Assembly: GCF_003441595.1 (NCBI RefSeq)
Contig: NZ_CP031848.1
Location: 186,001 to 250,000, forward strand
Length of the DNA: 64,000 nucleotides
Direction: 5' to 3'
DNA from: Marinobacter sp. Arc7-DN-1
GTDB lineage: Bacteria; Pseudomonadota; Gammaproteobacteria; Pseudomonadales; Oleiphilaceae
Shown here: piece by piece, positions 31,987-41,066 of the stretch
Layout of the letters: each line of letters begins with the position of its first letter
Numbering within the stretch: position 1 is the first letter of the stretch
Position numbers and translations under genes: made by a program
The notes under the pieces: model-generated
The model's input: only the letters and a program-made list of their open reading frames with translations
What the model was told of the DNA's origin: nothing
The model's database searches: none

Positions 31987-33876
31987 TTACGAAATCACCA
32001 CGTCCGTCTGGTACAGGCGTCGGGTTTCCAGGCGCCGCGCGAGCTTTGCCGACAGACACGCGGGCTGCCCCGTCAGTCGGTCGGCCAGGTATTCGGCCAG
32101 TAAGGGGGCGTAGGTCAAACCCTTGCTGCCAAGGCCTGTCAACAAAAACAGGTCCTCAAGTTCATCGTCCTGTCCATTAAAAACCGGGCCGGCCACAGGC
32201 TGATAATCGTGGGTTGTGCTGCGAAAGGCTACCCGGCCATCCAGGTTGGAGGTGTCCAGTTTTTCAGCATCTTTTCGCTTCAGAACGGCCGGCAACATCG
32301 CCGTGAGTTCACGGATATTTTCCTGATGGCTCTCGCTCGTGGTTAAAGGGTTTGCATCATGCAGATCAAAGGTGGCTCCGGTTACTGCGATTTGCCCCAA
32401 GGCAGGGTTCATATACCGGTTGCCACAAATGACCACCCGCGGATTCCGGAGGCCAGTCTTCGGCAGGTGTGTTACCTGGCCCCGGATGCTTTTAAGTCGG
32501 AATTTCCCCTTGACCGGAATGAGTCCGGCACTGAGGTGTCCGGCGCAGATCACTACGCGGTCGGCAACGATGGTCGTTCCGTCGGCACCCGAGATGTGCC
32601 ATTTCCCACTGCAGGGCAGCAACCGGTCTACATTGACACCCCACGCGTGGGTTATCATCGGATGGTCGGCCAGCGCCTGGCACAGCCTCTTTGGCTCTAG
32701 CCAGCCATTGCCGGGGAACCAGAGGCCTCCAGATTCCGTAGGCACACCGGAAAGCTCGCTGGCTTGCTCTCTGTTCACCGGATACAGAACCTCCCGTGGG
32801 TAGAGATTGCGCCGTAGGAACCGATGCTGCCGGTCTGCTTCCTGGGCTGTCTGAGCGAGCTGGAGCAGGCCAGTCGGATGCCAGTATTCTCCGCGCCAGG
32901 TTTCGTAGAACCGCTGGGCAAAGGTCAGCGCCTGCAATGCCAGTTCGGTCTGATCATTGAATTCGACACCAAGCTTCACGTACATGGCGCCCTGAACATT
33001 GCCCGAGGCTTCGGTGCCGGGCCCGTTGGCGGAATCAATCAGGGTAACCGGGACCCCCCGTTCGGCCAGGTTTCTTGCCAGGGTGCACCCCGCAATACCC
33101 GCTCCGATGATTGCAATGGAACCGGGCCGGTTTGCTTCCGTTTGTCCGTCTGCCGGTAACACGCCCCGGAGCATATCCCGCTTGCGGCCAAAGCCGGGCG
33201 TCTTCCGCACGTCGAATCCGGCCGCTGCCAGGGCGCGCCGAACCCTGCCAACGGAGGTAAAGGTCGCCAGGGTGGTGCCGGGCTTGCTGTGGGCGCGGAC
33301 CTGGTCGATCGTCTCGTCCAGCCACATGGATGGATTGCGGGCAGGGGCAAAGCCGTCCATGAACCAGGCGTCGGCAAGAAAATCGAGAGATTGCCAGGCG
33401 TCGGCGATATCGCCGAAACAGAGGGTGAGGCGGACCCGCCCCTGTGCCAGTACCAGGCGGTGGACGCCCCGGACCAGCGGCGGGTATTTTCGAATGAGCT
33501 CCCGAGCCAGGGGGTGCAACTCCGGCCACAGTGCCAGCGCGCGGGTGAGATCCTCCCGGATCAGGGGGAATCGCTCAACGGATACAAAGTGGAGGGTTGC
33601 CTGATGCGCCGGGCCGTGGTTTTGCCAGGCCTGCCACGCTGCCAGAAAATTCAGGCCGGTCCCGAACCCGTTCTCCGCGATAACAAAGTGGCCGCCCTGG
33701 GCGACACTGGCAAACCGCTCCGGCAAATTGTTGTGCCGAAGAAACACATGGCGCGTTTCCTCCAGCCCGTTGTCACGGTTGAAGTAGACATCACCAAACC
33801 GGACAGACTCTGGCACACCCTCGCGCCAGGCCAGCTCTGCGGGCTCGATTCCGGGAGGCAGCATTGGTGAGCGCAT
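31987..33876 (-). CDS. mnmC: Bifunctional tRNA mnm5s2U biosynthesis enzyme MnmC
   Basis: A 629-residue fusion that finishes the 5-methylaminomethyl-2-thiouridine modification at the tRNA wobble position. The N-terminal part (about 1-245) is the SAM-dependent methyltransferase, with FVIAENGFGTGLNFLAAW and DAWFMDGFAPARNPSMW. The C-terminal part is the FAD oxidase, with IAIIGAGIAGCTLARNLAER and VTLIDSANGPGTEASGN. Its end carries a conserved FLLTGLGSKGLTYAPLLAEY block. Length matches the usual 620-670. The cyclophilin gene upstream on the same strand ends four bases before this start, so the two are probably cotranscribed. Confidence 0.95.
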   Translation of the reverse strand: MRSPMLPPGIEPAELAWREGVPESVRFGDVYFNRDNGLEETRHVFLRHNNLPERFASVAQGGHFVIAENGFGTGLNFLAAWQAWQNHGPAHQATLHFVSVERFPLIREDLTRALALWPELHPLARELIRKYPPLVRGVHRLVLAQGRVRLTLCFGDIADAWQSLDFLADAWFMDGFAPARNPSMWLDETIDQVRAHSKPGTTLATFTSVGRVRRALAAAGFDVRKTPGFGRKRDMLRGVLPADGQTEANRPGSIAIIGAGIAGCTLARNLAERGVPVTLIDSANGPGTEASGNVQGAMYVKLGVEFNDQTELALQALTFAQRFYETWRGEYWHPTGLLQLAQTAQEADRQHRFLRRNLYPREVLYPVNREQASELSGVPTESGGLWFPGNGWLEPKRLCQALADHPMITHAWGVNVDRLLPCSGKWHISGADGTTIVADRVVICAGHLSAGLIPVKGKFRLKSIRGQVTHLPKTGLRNPRVVICGNRYMNPALGQIAVTGATFDLHDANPLTTSESHQENIRELTAMLPAVLKRKDAEKLDTSNLDGRVAFRSTTHDYQPVAGPVFNGQDDELEDLFLLTGLGSKGLTYAPLLAEYLADRLTGQPACLSAKLARRLETRRLYQTDVVIS

Positions 33877-33880
33877 GGTG

Positions 33881-34501
33881 TCAGTCTGCAGTATCCAGCA
33901 CGGTTACCTTCTTAATGATCACGGCTTCAACCGGAACATCGGCCATGCCCCGCTTCCGGGTTGTCTGCTTGCGGGCGATAGCATCAACGGCACCCATGCC
34001 CTCGGTCACCTTGCCGAAGACGGCATAGCCAGGGCCACGGACGCCGGCATTGAGGAAATCGTTGTCTGACAGATTGATGAAGAACTGTGAGGTGGCGGAA
34101 TCCGGAGAGCTGGTCCGGGCCATGGCAATGGTTCCACGGAGGTTGGGAAGTGTGGATCTGGCTTCGTTCTTGATGGGGGCGCGGGTCGGTTTGCGGGAGA
34201 GGTCATCGGTAAACCCGCCACCTTGGATCATGAAGCCGGGAATGACCCGATGAAAGATGGTGTCGTCGAAGAATCCGGCCCGTGCGTACTCCAGAAAGTT
34301 GGCAACGGTTGCAGGGGCAACATCCGGGCGGAGCTGCAGTTCAAGGGCACCTTCACTGGTCACCATCCGGACTTTCGGAAGCGGTTCATCGGCTGGTTGG
34401 CCACTGCTCTGGGCCAGAGCAGTGCCAGCGGGCAAAAGCAAAGAGAGAAGTATCAACAGTACGGGAGTCACACTTTTCAAGGGTTTTACCAGATTTGTCA
34501 T
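33881..34501 (-). CDS. Periplasmic peptidyl-prolyl cis-trans isomerase (cyclophilin type)
   Basis: A 206-residue exported folding catalyst. A signal peptide with hydrophobic core [17 protein letters not shown] is followed by a likely cleavage after ALA. The cyclophilin core has [19 protein letters not shown] with the catalytic arginine, then [21 protein letters not shown], and ends in KKVTVLD. It corresponds to PpiA-like enzymes that act on periplasmic proteins; the gene name is not certain because several paralogues exist. The leader contains a perfect 7-bp inverted repeat (34524-34544) of unknown role. Confidence 0.9.
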   Translation of the reverse strand: MTNLVKPLKSVTPVLLILLSLLLPAGTALAQSSGQPADEPLPKVRMVTSEGALELQLRPDVAPATVANFLEYARAGFFDDTIFHRVIPGFMIQGGGFTDDLSRKPTRAPIKNEARSTLPNLRGTIAMARTSSPDSATSQFFINLSDNDFLNAGVRGPGYAVFGKVTEGMGAVDAIARKQTTRKRGMADVPVEAVIIKKVTVLDTAD

Positions 34502-34721
34502 TTTCGGCCGCTCTCTGTGTTATTCGCAGGGGCTTTTCCTGCGACAATTCAGTGAATTCTGTTTTCCGGTGCGTGATCTTAGCAGAACGTGATTGTAAAA
34601 CGGGGACTGTATCCACGCACATTTGATTGTGATCAGCTAACCTTTTCGGATGCAGGAATGAGTGCATCACATTCGCCGGGCAGGGTTGTACGGTTTTCAC
34701 TGTTGAATAAGGAGAAACTGG

Positions 34722-35471
34722 GTGAGAATCCGCCAGGGATTTGAAGAAAAGTCACGCCTTGGGCGATTACTTGTCAATCGCGGGTATCTGTCTGAAGGCC
34801 AGCTGGATGAAGGCCTGAGAATTCAGCGCGAAACCGGCCAACGCCTCGGTGAAGTGCTCATTCAGGCCGGTTGGATCACGGATAAGGAACTTCACCGGGT
34901 TCTCAAGCACCAGTCCCGCTATCGTAACGCGGCGGCCCTGGTGACCATGGTTACGCTTCCGTTCCAGCCGCTGGTGACGTTTGCGGCCAGTAACAGTGCA
35001 GATACCTCCCAGTCGGCGTTGGAAGCCGGCGAACTCTATGAGAGAGGGAATCTTGCGCCGCTGACCGAGACCGAGCTGGCGGCCGTATCGGGGCAGGGTG
35101 ATCCGACCCTGCTAGACCGGATCGGACTGGTCGGGGCGATGGCAGAGAATCCGGCCGGTGGCGACAGCCAGGGAGGAAGCCCGGCGGCTGACGTTATTGA
35201 GGGGATGAAACTGACGGCAAATATCTTCGTGCCGGTTCTGAACTTCCTGGATTCAGACCTTACCATTTCCGGCGTTCACTACCGGGAGGGTGAGCCCCGT
35301 TACGCGGTTCGGGAAGACGGGGCGCTGATGCTGGCCTTTCCGGAACGTATTGAAGAAATCCGCATGGACAATATCCGTGTTACCGGAGGCCAGGGCGCGT
35401 CAATGGGCAACGTGACCATTCAGGATATCCGGTTCCACCCGGACTCCCGGATGACCATTTACACCCGATAG
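34722..35471 (+). CDS. MshEN-domain (c-di-GMP-binding type) protein with unknown C-terminal half
   Basis: A 249-residue protein starting at GTG 34722, eight bases after AAGGAG. Residues about 12-66 contain two copies of the MshEN nucleotide-binding motif RLGxxLLxxGxLxxxxLxxxLxxQ: RLGRLLVNRGYLSEGQLDEG and RLGEVLIQAGWITDKELHRV. They are separated by the canonical five residues. This motif is known to bind c-di-GMP in MshE and related type II/IV secretion ATPases, but no ATPase follows here. After a hydrophobic stretch (about 70-90) comes LTETELAAVSGQGD, like the L-x-E-L-x-x-V-x-G motif of small exported proteins. The last 90 residues look beta-rich. Function unknown; a c-di-GMP-responsive surface or motility role is inferred from the domain and the adjacent flagellar genes. 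Confidence 0.75.
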   Translation: MRIRQGFEEKSRLGRLLVNRGYLSEGQLDEGLRIQRETGQRLGEVLIQAGWITDKELHRVLKHQSRYRNAAALVTMVTLPFQPLVTFAASNSADTSQSALEAGELYERGNLAPLTETELAAVSGQGDPTLLDRIGLVGAMAENPAGGDSQGGSPAADVIEGMKLTANIFVPVLNFLDSDLTISGVHYREGEPRYAVREDGALMLAFPERIEEIRMDNIRVTGGQGASMGNVTIQDIRFHPDSRMTIYTR

Positions 35472-35502
35472 AAACGGTTATGGGCCAAGGCCAGCGCGGT
35501 TT

Positions 35503-35973
35503 TCAGGCGCTTGCGAGCACTGTCCGGCTTGAAACTGTCGTGTGCTCACCACGTGCTCCGTAGAGCTTCTGCTGGCTATTGGCGCCCCGGAAAATGTCGG
35601 CCAGCCGGGTCAGGCGTTTTTGCAGATGGGTGATCACCCGACCGTTGTTCTGGTTCAGGGTCTGACAGGCTCGCAGTTTCTGGTCCGCTTCCTGCCAGAG
35701 CTGATAAAGCTCAGAAAGGCCCGCACTGCGAATAAAGCGGGAGGGCTCTCCGCTCTCGAGGCGATAGCCCATCTGAACCAGCGTCCGGATTTTCTGCTTT
35801 GCCCGCTCACGAATGGCCCCGAGAAGATCGTTTTTCTCTCTGGTCAATTCGTTTAGAGCCTGGAGATCGGAGGTGGCAAGGCAGGTTTTTTCCCTGCCGA
35901 GAATGTCAGCGAGTGTGTCCAGCTGGCTGACATCCTGGGATAGAAGAGCCTTCAGATCATCGATTGCTGCCAT
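35503..35973 (-). CDS. flgN: Flagellar export chaperone FlgN
   Basis: A 156-residue, mostly helical protein that escorts the hook-associated proteins FlgK and FlgL to the export gate. It has the family's long N-terminal coiled coil (LALNELTREKNDLLGAI-type region) and ends with the typical LYGARGEH motif near the C-terminus. It sits seven bases downstream of flgM, the standard flgM-flgN pair, and should share the sigma-28 promoter. Confidence 0.88.
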   Translation of the reverse strand: MAAIDDLKALLSQDVSQLDTLADILGREKTCLATSDLQALNELTREKNDLLGAIRERAKQKIRTLVQMGYRLESGEPSRFIRSAGLSELYQLWQEADQKLRACQTLNQNNGRVITHLQKRLTRLADIFRGANSQQKLYGARGEHTTVSSRTVLASA

Positions 35974-35980
35974 GATTTAC

Positions 35981-36307
35981 TCACCCGAAAATGCTTTCAT
36001 CCATCTCAAGCATTTTCTGGGCCAGTTTTTCGGCGTCAATTTTGTAGGTCCCGTTTTCGAGAGCGGAACGGATCTGCTCAATACGGTCATCATCCATCTC
36101 AGGATAATCACCCAGCTTCTGTTCCAGCTGTTTGAGATTCCTGGCCTGACTGCTCAGGCTCACGTTTTCACCCCGGGCTCCCCGGGTCTGAGTTTTTGCC
36201 TGCTCGTTGGTCGCCGGCTGGCTGCTCTGAGCGCCAGCGCCCTTGTCGGCCGTGGTTCTCTGGGTGTTGACCTGGCCGGGGCCAATTCCATTGAAGTCAA
36301 CTGACAT
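35981..36307 (-). CDS. flgM: Anti-sigma-28 factor FlgM
   Basis: A 108-residue anti-sigma factor that holds FliA inactive until it is exported through the completed hook. The N-terminal half is Gly/Gln/Thr-rich and probably unfolded, as in known FlgM. The C-terminal half has the sigma-binding helices (VSLSSQARNLKQLEQKL, MDDDRIEQIRSALENGTY, KLAQKMLEMDESIFG). ATG 36307 (MSVDFNGIG) is chosen over an upstream in-frame ATG at 36337, because it matches the family start. A good sigma-28 promoter lies 60 bases upstream, which makes a feedback loop. Confidence 0.92.
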   Translation of the reverse strand: MSVDFNGIGPGQVNTQRTTADKGAGAQSSQPATNEQAKTQTRGARGENVSLSSQARNLKQLEQKLGDYPEMDDDRIEQIRSALENGTYKIDAEKLAQKMLEMDESIFG

Positions 36308-36368
36308 ATCGATACCTGCTTGCCTGATGCGCCACACGTTTGCGGCGCTTACTCGAGTTTATGTCTTC

Positions 36369-36395
36369 TTAACGGCGGAACCGCAGAAACCTTTA
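36369..36395 (-). promoter_or_regulatory. Sigma-28 (FliA) promoter of flgMN
   Basis: On the minus strand TAAAGGTT (36388-36395), an 11-base spacer and GCCGTTAA (36369-36376) match the consensus TAAAGTTT-N11-GCCGATAA at 14 of 16 positions. Its place upstream of flgM agrees with known FliA control of that gene. Confidence 0.75.
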
Positions 36396-36530
36396 GAAAC
36401 TTTTTGCCTTCCGGATTAACATATTTTTACCCGGTAAATTTTTTCACCCCCAACCACTACTGCTCCCGCTACTACTGTCACCGGGCCTGGCAGAATCTTG
36501 CCGTGCCGGCAAAGTGCTGCCGAAGCGCGG

Positions 36531-37232
36531 CTACATCTGGATCTCAACACGGCCGGGGGCAACAACGTTCGCCTTTACCGTACGTGAGGAGCTCAGATTC
36601 TCGACCAGAACTTGCTCTCCTATGCCTGCGTTGGCCAGAGCCTTACCTCGGGAACGCACTGAAAATCCGCCGGTTTTCGCAGTAATGATAACATGATCCC
36701 CACGCTCTACCGCATCCGGCGCAGAGAGTATATCCGGAGTGATCAAAGAGCCGGCATTTATGGATCGCCGAACCTCCATTCCGACCGCTTGTGCGGTCTC
36801 GGTTATCGCTCCGCGCCTTGAGGCATTGATCTCCACGGACTGATGCGTCACCAGATCCGGGGTAATCCGCTCACCGCGAGTCAGGGGGCGGGTTGCAATC
36901 AGGGCGGGCCCACGGATTGAGATGGAGGCCGTAACGAACATTCGCCAGGGGCGGCTTCCCTCACAGGCTACCAGCAGGGACGGGCTTGTACTCTTCCAGG
37001 GGTCGCCGCTGAACCCGACACTCAGGGGGCGTTCGCACCCGGCGAGGGTGAGGCGGCTATCGATGGACCCTGGTTCAAAGGAAACCGTATAGCCCGCACT
37101 GGCCTGTTCGTTGGCAAAGTCGTCCAGAAACGCCAGGGTGGCCTGCCGGATCTGTTTGGCAGTGGTTTGGGCCAGCAATGGGCCGCTCAGGCTGGACATT
37201 AGCAGGAGTAGGGCAAAATTGGTGATGCGCAT
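36531..37232 (-). CDS. flgA: Flagellar basal body P-ring formation chaperone FlgA
   Basis: A 233-residue periplasmic protein that helps FlgI assemble into the P ring. It has a signal peptide (MRITNFALLLLMSSLSGPLLA) cut after LLA, a middle SAF-type region and a C-terminal SAF domain with RPLTRGERITPDLV and AVGMEVRRSINAGSLITPD. It ends with LVENLSSSRTVKANVVAPG. It is upstream of flgM on the same strand with a 223-base gap that carries the FliA promoter, and divergent from cheV. Confidence 0.93.
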   Translation of the reverse strand: MRITNFALLLLMSSLSGPLLAQTTAKQIRQATLAFLDDFANEQASAGYTVSFEPGSIDSRLTLAGCERPLSVGFSGDPWKSTSPSLLVACEGSRPWRMFVTASISIRGPALIATRPLTRGERITPDLVTHQSVEINASRRGAITETAQAVGMEVRRSINAGSLITPDILSAPDAVERGDHVIITAKTGGFSVRSRGKALANAGIGEQVLVENLSSSRTVKANVVAPGRVEIQM

Positions 37233-37433
37233 ACGTATGAGTTTGTCCTATGCTTGTCAATATCAGGGCAGAAAAACCCGAACAATGCTAAGGGTTCCGG
37301 GAAAATGGCCGTTAAGTTGGCTGACCCGCCGCTGAGATGACGGTTTCCCGTCGATCAGGCGATTATTCGGCGATATATTCAGTGAACAGCAAGATATATG
37401 CCGGCGGAAAGCCGGCCAGCCAGGAGAAACAAA

Positions 37434-38363
37434 ATGGCAGGGGTATTGGACAGCGTAAACCAGCGCACGCAGCTGGTAGGGCAGAATCGCCTTGAGCTCC
37501 TTCTTTTCCGCTTGAGAGGGCGTCAGATTTACGGCATTAACGTTTTCAAGGTGAAGGAGGTTTTGCAATGTCCCAGGCTGTCATCTATTCCCAACAGCCG
37601 GAACGTCGTCAGGGGGGTCGCCCATATCCGGGGCGAAACCATTCCGATTATTGATCTGAGCATGTCCATTGGATTGCCCGGAATTCCACAGGAAGAGCTG
37701 GCGACCAGTTTTGTCATCATTACCGAGTACAACCGTAAAACCCAGGGCTTCCTCGTTACTGGTGTCGACCGGATCATGAACATGAACTGGGAAGATATTC
37801 TGCCACCGCCCAGGGGTGCCGGAAGGGATGTTTACCTTACCGCTGTCACCAAGATCGATGATAAGCTGGTAGAAATCATTGATGTAGAGAAGATTCTTGC
37901 AGAAGTTTCTCCGCTCGGTGAGGATGTTACCGAAGCCGTGCTGAGCAAGAGTGCCGATCGGGTGCCCGGCCACCTGCCCGTCCTGGTGGTGGATGATTCG
38001 TCCGTGGCCCGTCGCCAGATAGAGCGTTGCCTGACGGCTATCGGAATGGAAGTCGTCACCAGGAATGACGGCAAACAGGCTTATCAATACCTGAAGGAAG
38101 TGACTGCCGACGGTTCGCGGGCAAAGGATCATTTCTCCCTGATCATTTCCGACGTTGAAATGCCAGAGATGGACGGCTATACGCTGGTGACGAAGCTTAA
38201 GGGTGATCCGGCCCTCGCCGACATGTTTATCATGCTGCACACCTCTCTCAGTGGGGTCTTTAATCAGGCCATGGTCAAGAAGGTCGGTGCCGACGACTTC
38301 ATGGCAAAGTTCAGTCCGGACGAACTCGCCGAGCGGGTAATGGAAATCATCGACCAGGGTTGA
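37434..38363 (+). CDS. cheV: Chemotaxis coupling protein CheV
   Basis: A 309-residue two-domain protein. Residues 1-165 are a CheW-like coupling domain (LELLLFRLRGRQIYGINVFK, HIRGETIPIIDLSMSIG). Residues about 180-309 are a receiver domain with the acidic pair VVDDSS, the phosphorylated Asp in SDVEMPEMDGYTLV and the conserved Lys in MAKFSPDEL. CheV links receptors to CheA and helps adaptation. ATG 37434 follows AGGAGA, and the upstream in-frame ATG at 37398 lacks conservation. It is followed 37 bases later by cheR. Confidence 0.95.
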   Translation: MAGVLDSVNQRTQLVGQNRLELLLFRLRGRQIYGINVFKVKEVLQCPRLSSIPNSRNVVRGVAHIRGETIPIIDLSMSIGLPGIPQEELATSFVIITEYNRKTQGFLVTGVDRIMNMNWEDILPPPRGAGRDVYLTAVTKIDDKLVEIIDVEKILAEVSPLGEDVTEAVLSKSADRVPGHLPVLVVDDSSVARRQIERCLTAIGMEVVTRNDGKQAYQYLKEVTADGSRAKDHFSLIISDVEMPEMDGYTLVTKLKGDPALADMFIMLHTSLSGVFNQAMVKKVGADDFMAKFSPDELAERVMEIIDQG

Positions 38364-38400
38364 TGAAGCTGCTCAGAGATTCACTCAGAACAGAGATCCA

Positions 38401-39228
38401 ATGAAAGCGGATATAACGCCACAGGAATATGAAGCCTTCAAGTCGTTCCTGCAGGATGCCTGTGGGATTTTGCTGGGAGAGAACAAGCAGTACCTGGTGA
38501 AAAGCCGGTTACGCCGGATTCTCGAGGAGAACAGCCTGAACTCGCTCGGTGAGCTCCTTGATCGTCTCAAGCGGCCAGGCCGGGGTGGTTTGCGTGAAGT
38601 TGTTATTGACGCCATGACCACCAATGAAACCCTGTGGTTCCGTGATAACCATCCGTTCCGGATCCTTCAGGAGAAACTGCTTCCCGAATTTGCCGAGCGC
38701 AATTCCAGCCAGCCGCTTCGAATCTGGTCTGCCGCTTGTTCAACCGGGCAGGAACCTTACTCGATTGCGATGATTGTGGAGGAGTTCCGAAGGCTCCGGC
38801 CAGGCAAATTGCGTGATGTAAGAATCACCGCAACGGATATTTCCAAAAGCGTGCTTGAGGTTGCCCGTAAGGGCGAATACGAGATGATCGCCATTGGTCG
38901 CGGGTTATCACCGGAGCGGCAGAAGCAGTTCTTTACGCCGTCCCTGAACGGTGGCTGGCAAATCAAGCCGCAGATCAAGACCATGGTAGAGTTCAAGGAG
39001 CTGAACCTGCTGGAGCGATACATGCTCGGCAAATTCGATATTGTGATGTGTCGCAACGTTCTGATTTATTTCTCAGCGGAATCAAAGAAAGACATCCTGA
39101 CCAGGATGCATGCCACCCTTAATCCGGGAGGTTATCTGGTTCTTGGTGCCTCTGAATCTCTTAACGGTTTGCCCCACCTTTACGAGATGGTCCAGTGCCA
39201 CCCCGGAATTATCTACAGGAAAAAATAA
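38401..39228 (+). CDS. cheR: Chemoreceptor glutamate methyltransferase CheR
   Basis: A 275-residue SAM-dependent enzyme that methylates receptor glutamates in adaptation. The N-terminal helical domain has EYEAFKSFLQDACGILLGE. The SAM site is in IWSAACSTGQEPYSIAM, followed by RITATDISKSVLEVARKGEY and DIVMCRNVLIYFS. The flgA/cheV/cheR order is standard in Pseudomonas and Marinobacter, where flgBCDE usually comes next. Here an unrelated MFS gene follows after 3 bases. Confidence 0.95.
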   Translation: MKADITPQEYEAFKSFLQDACGILLGENKQYLVKSRLRRILEENSLNSLGELLDRLKRPGRGGLREVVIDAMTTNETLWFRDNHPFRILQEKLLPEFAERNSSQPLRIWSAACSTGQEPYSIAMIVEEFRRLRPGKLRDVRITATDISKSVLEVARKGEYEMIAIGRGLSPERQKQFFTPSLNGGWQIKPQIKTMVEFKELNLLERYMLGKFDIVMCRNVLIYFSAESKKDILTRMHATLNPGGYLVLGASESLNGLPHLYEMVQCHPGIIYRKK

Positions 39229-39231
39229 ACC

Positions 39232-40428
39232 ATGCCCATGAATGTCTGGGTGCTGGTTGCGGCTCAGGCGCTGGCGATGTGCACAGCGCCCTTCATTGTT
39301 TTCATTGGCAGCATCCAGGGCCGTATGCTTGCACCCGCAGCGGAATACGCCACACTTCCTGTCGGTCTTGTTGTCGTCGGGACAGTACTGGCCATCAAGC
39401 CTGCCACCTGGCTGATGGAACGATTCGGCCGCAAGCGGGTGATGCTGCTGGGCGCAACCATGGGGATGCTGGCCGGATTGCTCGGTGCACTGGCATCCTG
39501 GCTCGGATTGTTTTCGCTTTTGTGCCTGGCGACGGTTGTTGGTGGCACCGGATTGGCGGTAGTTCATCAATACCGTTTCGCAGCCATGGAGTCTGTGCCT
39601 CCGGGGCTGGCAGGTTCTGCCGCAGCCCGGGTGCTGCTTGGCGGGTTGGTTGCTGCCTGGCTAGGGCCCGAAGTCGCCGCTATTGGCAGTGGGTCGGCTG
39701 AGCAGTATCCGTTTCTGATCAGTTGGGTTGGTCTGACGGTTGTGCAGAGCGCGGCCTTGCTTATACTGGGCGCCGGTTACCGGGCAAAAGGTGAACTGGT
39801 ACGGGAAACACATCCTGGCGGTGGCCGCCCTTTGCGTGAGATTCTTTCCAATCCACTGGTATGGGCCTCGATCAGCGCTGCTGCTATTGGTTATGCGGTG
39901 ATGAGCTTCATCATGACGGCCACACCGCTGAGCATGACCGAGATGGCCGGGCATAATCTCAACGACGCCAAGCGTGTTATCCAGCTCCATATCATGGCCA
40001 TGTACTTTCCCTCGCTCATCAGCGGCTGGCTGACCCGTGTTGTGAGTATACCTCTGATGATGGCGGCAGGGCTTCTCGCTTATCTGGGTTGCATCGTGCT
40101 CGCTGCCGGCGGCATCAGTTTCCATCATTATCTTGGGGCCCTGTTGTTGCTGGGTGTGGGCTGGAACTTCCTCTTTGTAGGTGGCACAACGCTACTTCCC
40201 AGGGGGTACCAGGATGCAGAGCGTTTCAGGGTTCAGGGGTTGAACGACATCATGGTGTTCGGTTCCCAGGCCACTGCTGCACTCTCTGCCGGTGCCATCC
40301 TGAGCTGGCTGGGCTGGGGCGGGCTTGTTATGGTCGCCCTGCCATTTCTTATCCTCCACGGAATCCTTATGACCCTGTGGCTCATCCGTGAGCGTACACC
40401 TGAAGCCGCGGTTAACGGGAGAAACTGA
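39232..40428 (+). CDS. Major facilitator superfamily permease
   Basis: A 398-residue integral membrane protein with about twelve hydrophobic segments. The loop after the second helix has LMERFGRKRVMLLG, the MFS motif A (GxxxDRxGRR-like). A central hydrophilic loop near residue 200 carries GGGRPLREI. No substrate-specific motif is visible. Its stop shares a base with the next gene's start (TGATG), and the flavin-reductase-like and NhaR-like genes follow, so the three may form one unit. The start could also be ATG 39238. Confidence 0.85.
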   Translation: MPMNVWVLVAAQALAMCTAPFIVFIGSIQGRMLAPAAEYATLPVGLVVVGTVLAIKPATWLMERFGRKRVMLLGATMGMLAGLLGALASWLGLFSLLCLATVVGGTGLAVVHQYRFAAMESVPPGLAGSAAARVLLGGLVAAWLGPEVAAIGSGSAEQYPFLISWVGLTVVQSAALLILGAGYRAKGELVRETHPGGGRPLREILSNPLVWASISAAAIGYAVMSFIMTATPLSMTEMAGHNLNDAKRVIQLHIMAMYFPSLISGWLTRVVSIPLMMAAGLLAYLGCIVLAAGGISFHHYLGALLLLGVGWNFLFVGGTTLLPRGYQDAERFRVQGLNDIMVFGSQATAALSAGAILSWLGWGGLVMVALPFLILHGILMTLWLIRERTPEAAVNGRN

Positions 40429-41045
40429 TGCTTATCGATTTCGAGGGGATGGACCCGAAAGACGCCTATCACATCCTGACCCAGACCGTGATTCCACGCC
40501 CCGTCGCCTGGGTGTTGAGTGAGAACCCGGATGGTGATTACAATCTTGCGCCATTTTCCTTTTTTACGCCCATCACCAGCAATCCGCCGTTGCTGATGAT
40601 TTCGGTCGGCAAAAAACCCACGGATAGGGCCTCAAAGGATACCCGGGTCAATATTGAAAAACGAAAGCATTTCGTGGTTCATATTGCCCACCGGGAGCTT
40701 GCGGCGGCAGTAACCGAGTCATCCAGAACCTTGCCCCATGGCGACTCCGAGCTGAACAATCTCGACCTCGAGTTGACGGACTTCGATGGGAGCAGGCTGC
40801 CGCGCCTCAAGGACTGCCACGTCGCTTTTGCCTGTGAGCTGTATGACATCAAGGAAATCGGTGCCGGCCCGCAATCGCTGGTGTTCGGCAAGGTAAATCG
40901 GGTGTGGGTAAGCGACGATGCGGTCCGTTACGACGACAAGAGCCGGCTCACGTTTGACGGTTCTGCAATTGATCCGCTTGGTCGCCTTGGCGGCAGCGAA
41001 TACGTCACCTTCGGTGAAGTACTGAAGGTTCCGAGGCCTTCCTGA
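40428..41045 (+). CDS. Flavin reductase-like FMN-binding split-barrel protein
   Basis: A 205-residue protein of the flavin reductase/FMN-binding family. RPVAWVLSENPDGDYNLAPFSFF and NPPLLMISVGKKP are the characteristic FMN-contact segments, and GKVNRVWVSDDAVR is a typical late strand. Members reduce free flavin for a partner monooxygenase or act as oxygen-sensitive reductases. No monooxygenase is adjacent, so the substrate is unknown. Translation is coupled to the MFS gene by an overlapping stop and start. Confidence 0.83.
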   Translation: MLIDFEGMDPKDAYHILTQTVIPRPVAWVLSENPDGDYNLAPFSFFTPITSNPPLLMISVGKKPTDRASKDTRVNIEKRKHFVVHIAHRELAAAVTESSRTLPHGDSELNNLDLELTDFDGSRLPRLKDCHVAFACELYDIKEIGAGPQSLVFGKVNRVWVSDDAVRYDDKSRLTFDGSAIDPLGRLGGSEYVTFGEVLKVPRPS

Positions 41046-41066
41046 ATTCTGGCGAGGGGCGTCGCA

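Noticed and set aside
34627..34645. TGTGATCAGC as a CRP-like site before the MshEN gene
   Set aside because: Only one half of the palindrome matches.
37310..37330. A GG...GC pattern resembling a sigma-54 site before cheV
   Set aside because: The spacing between GG and GC is one base too long for a -24/-12 element.
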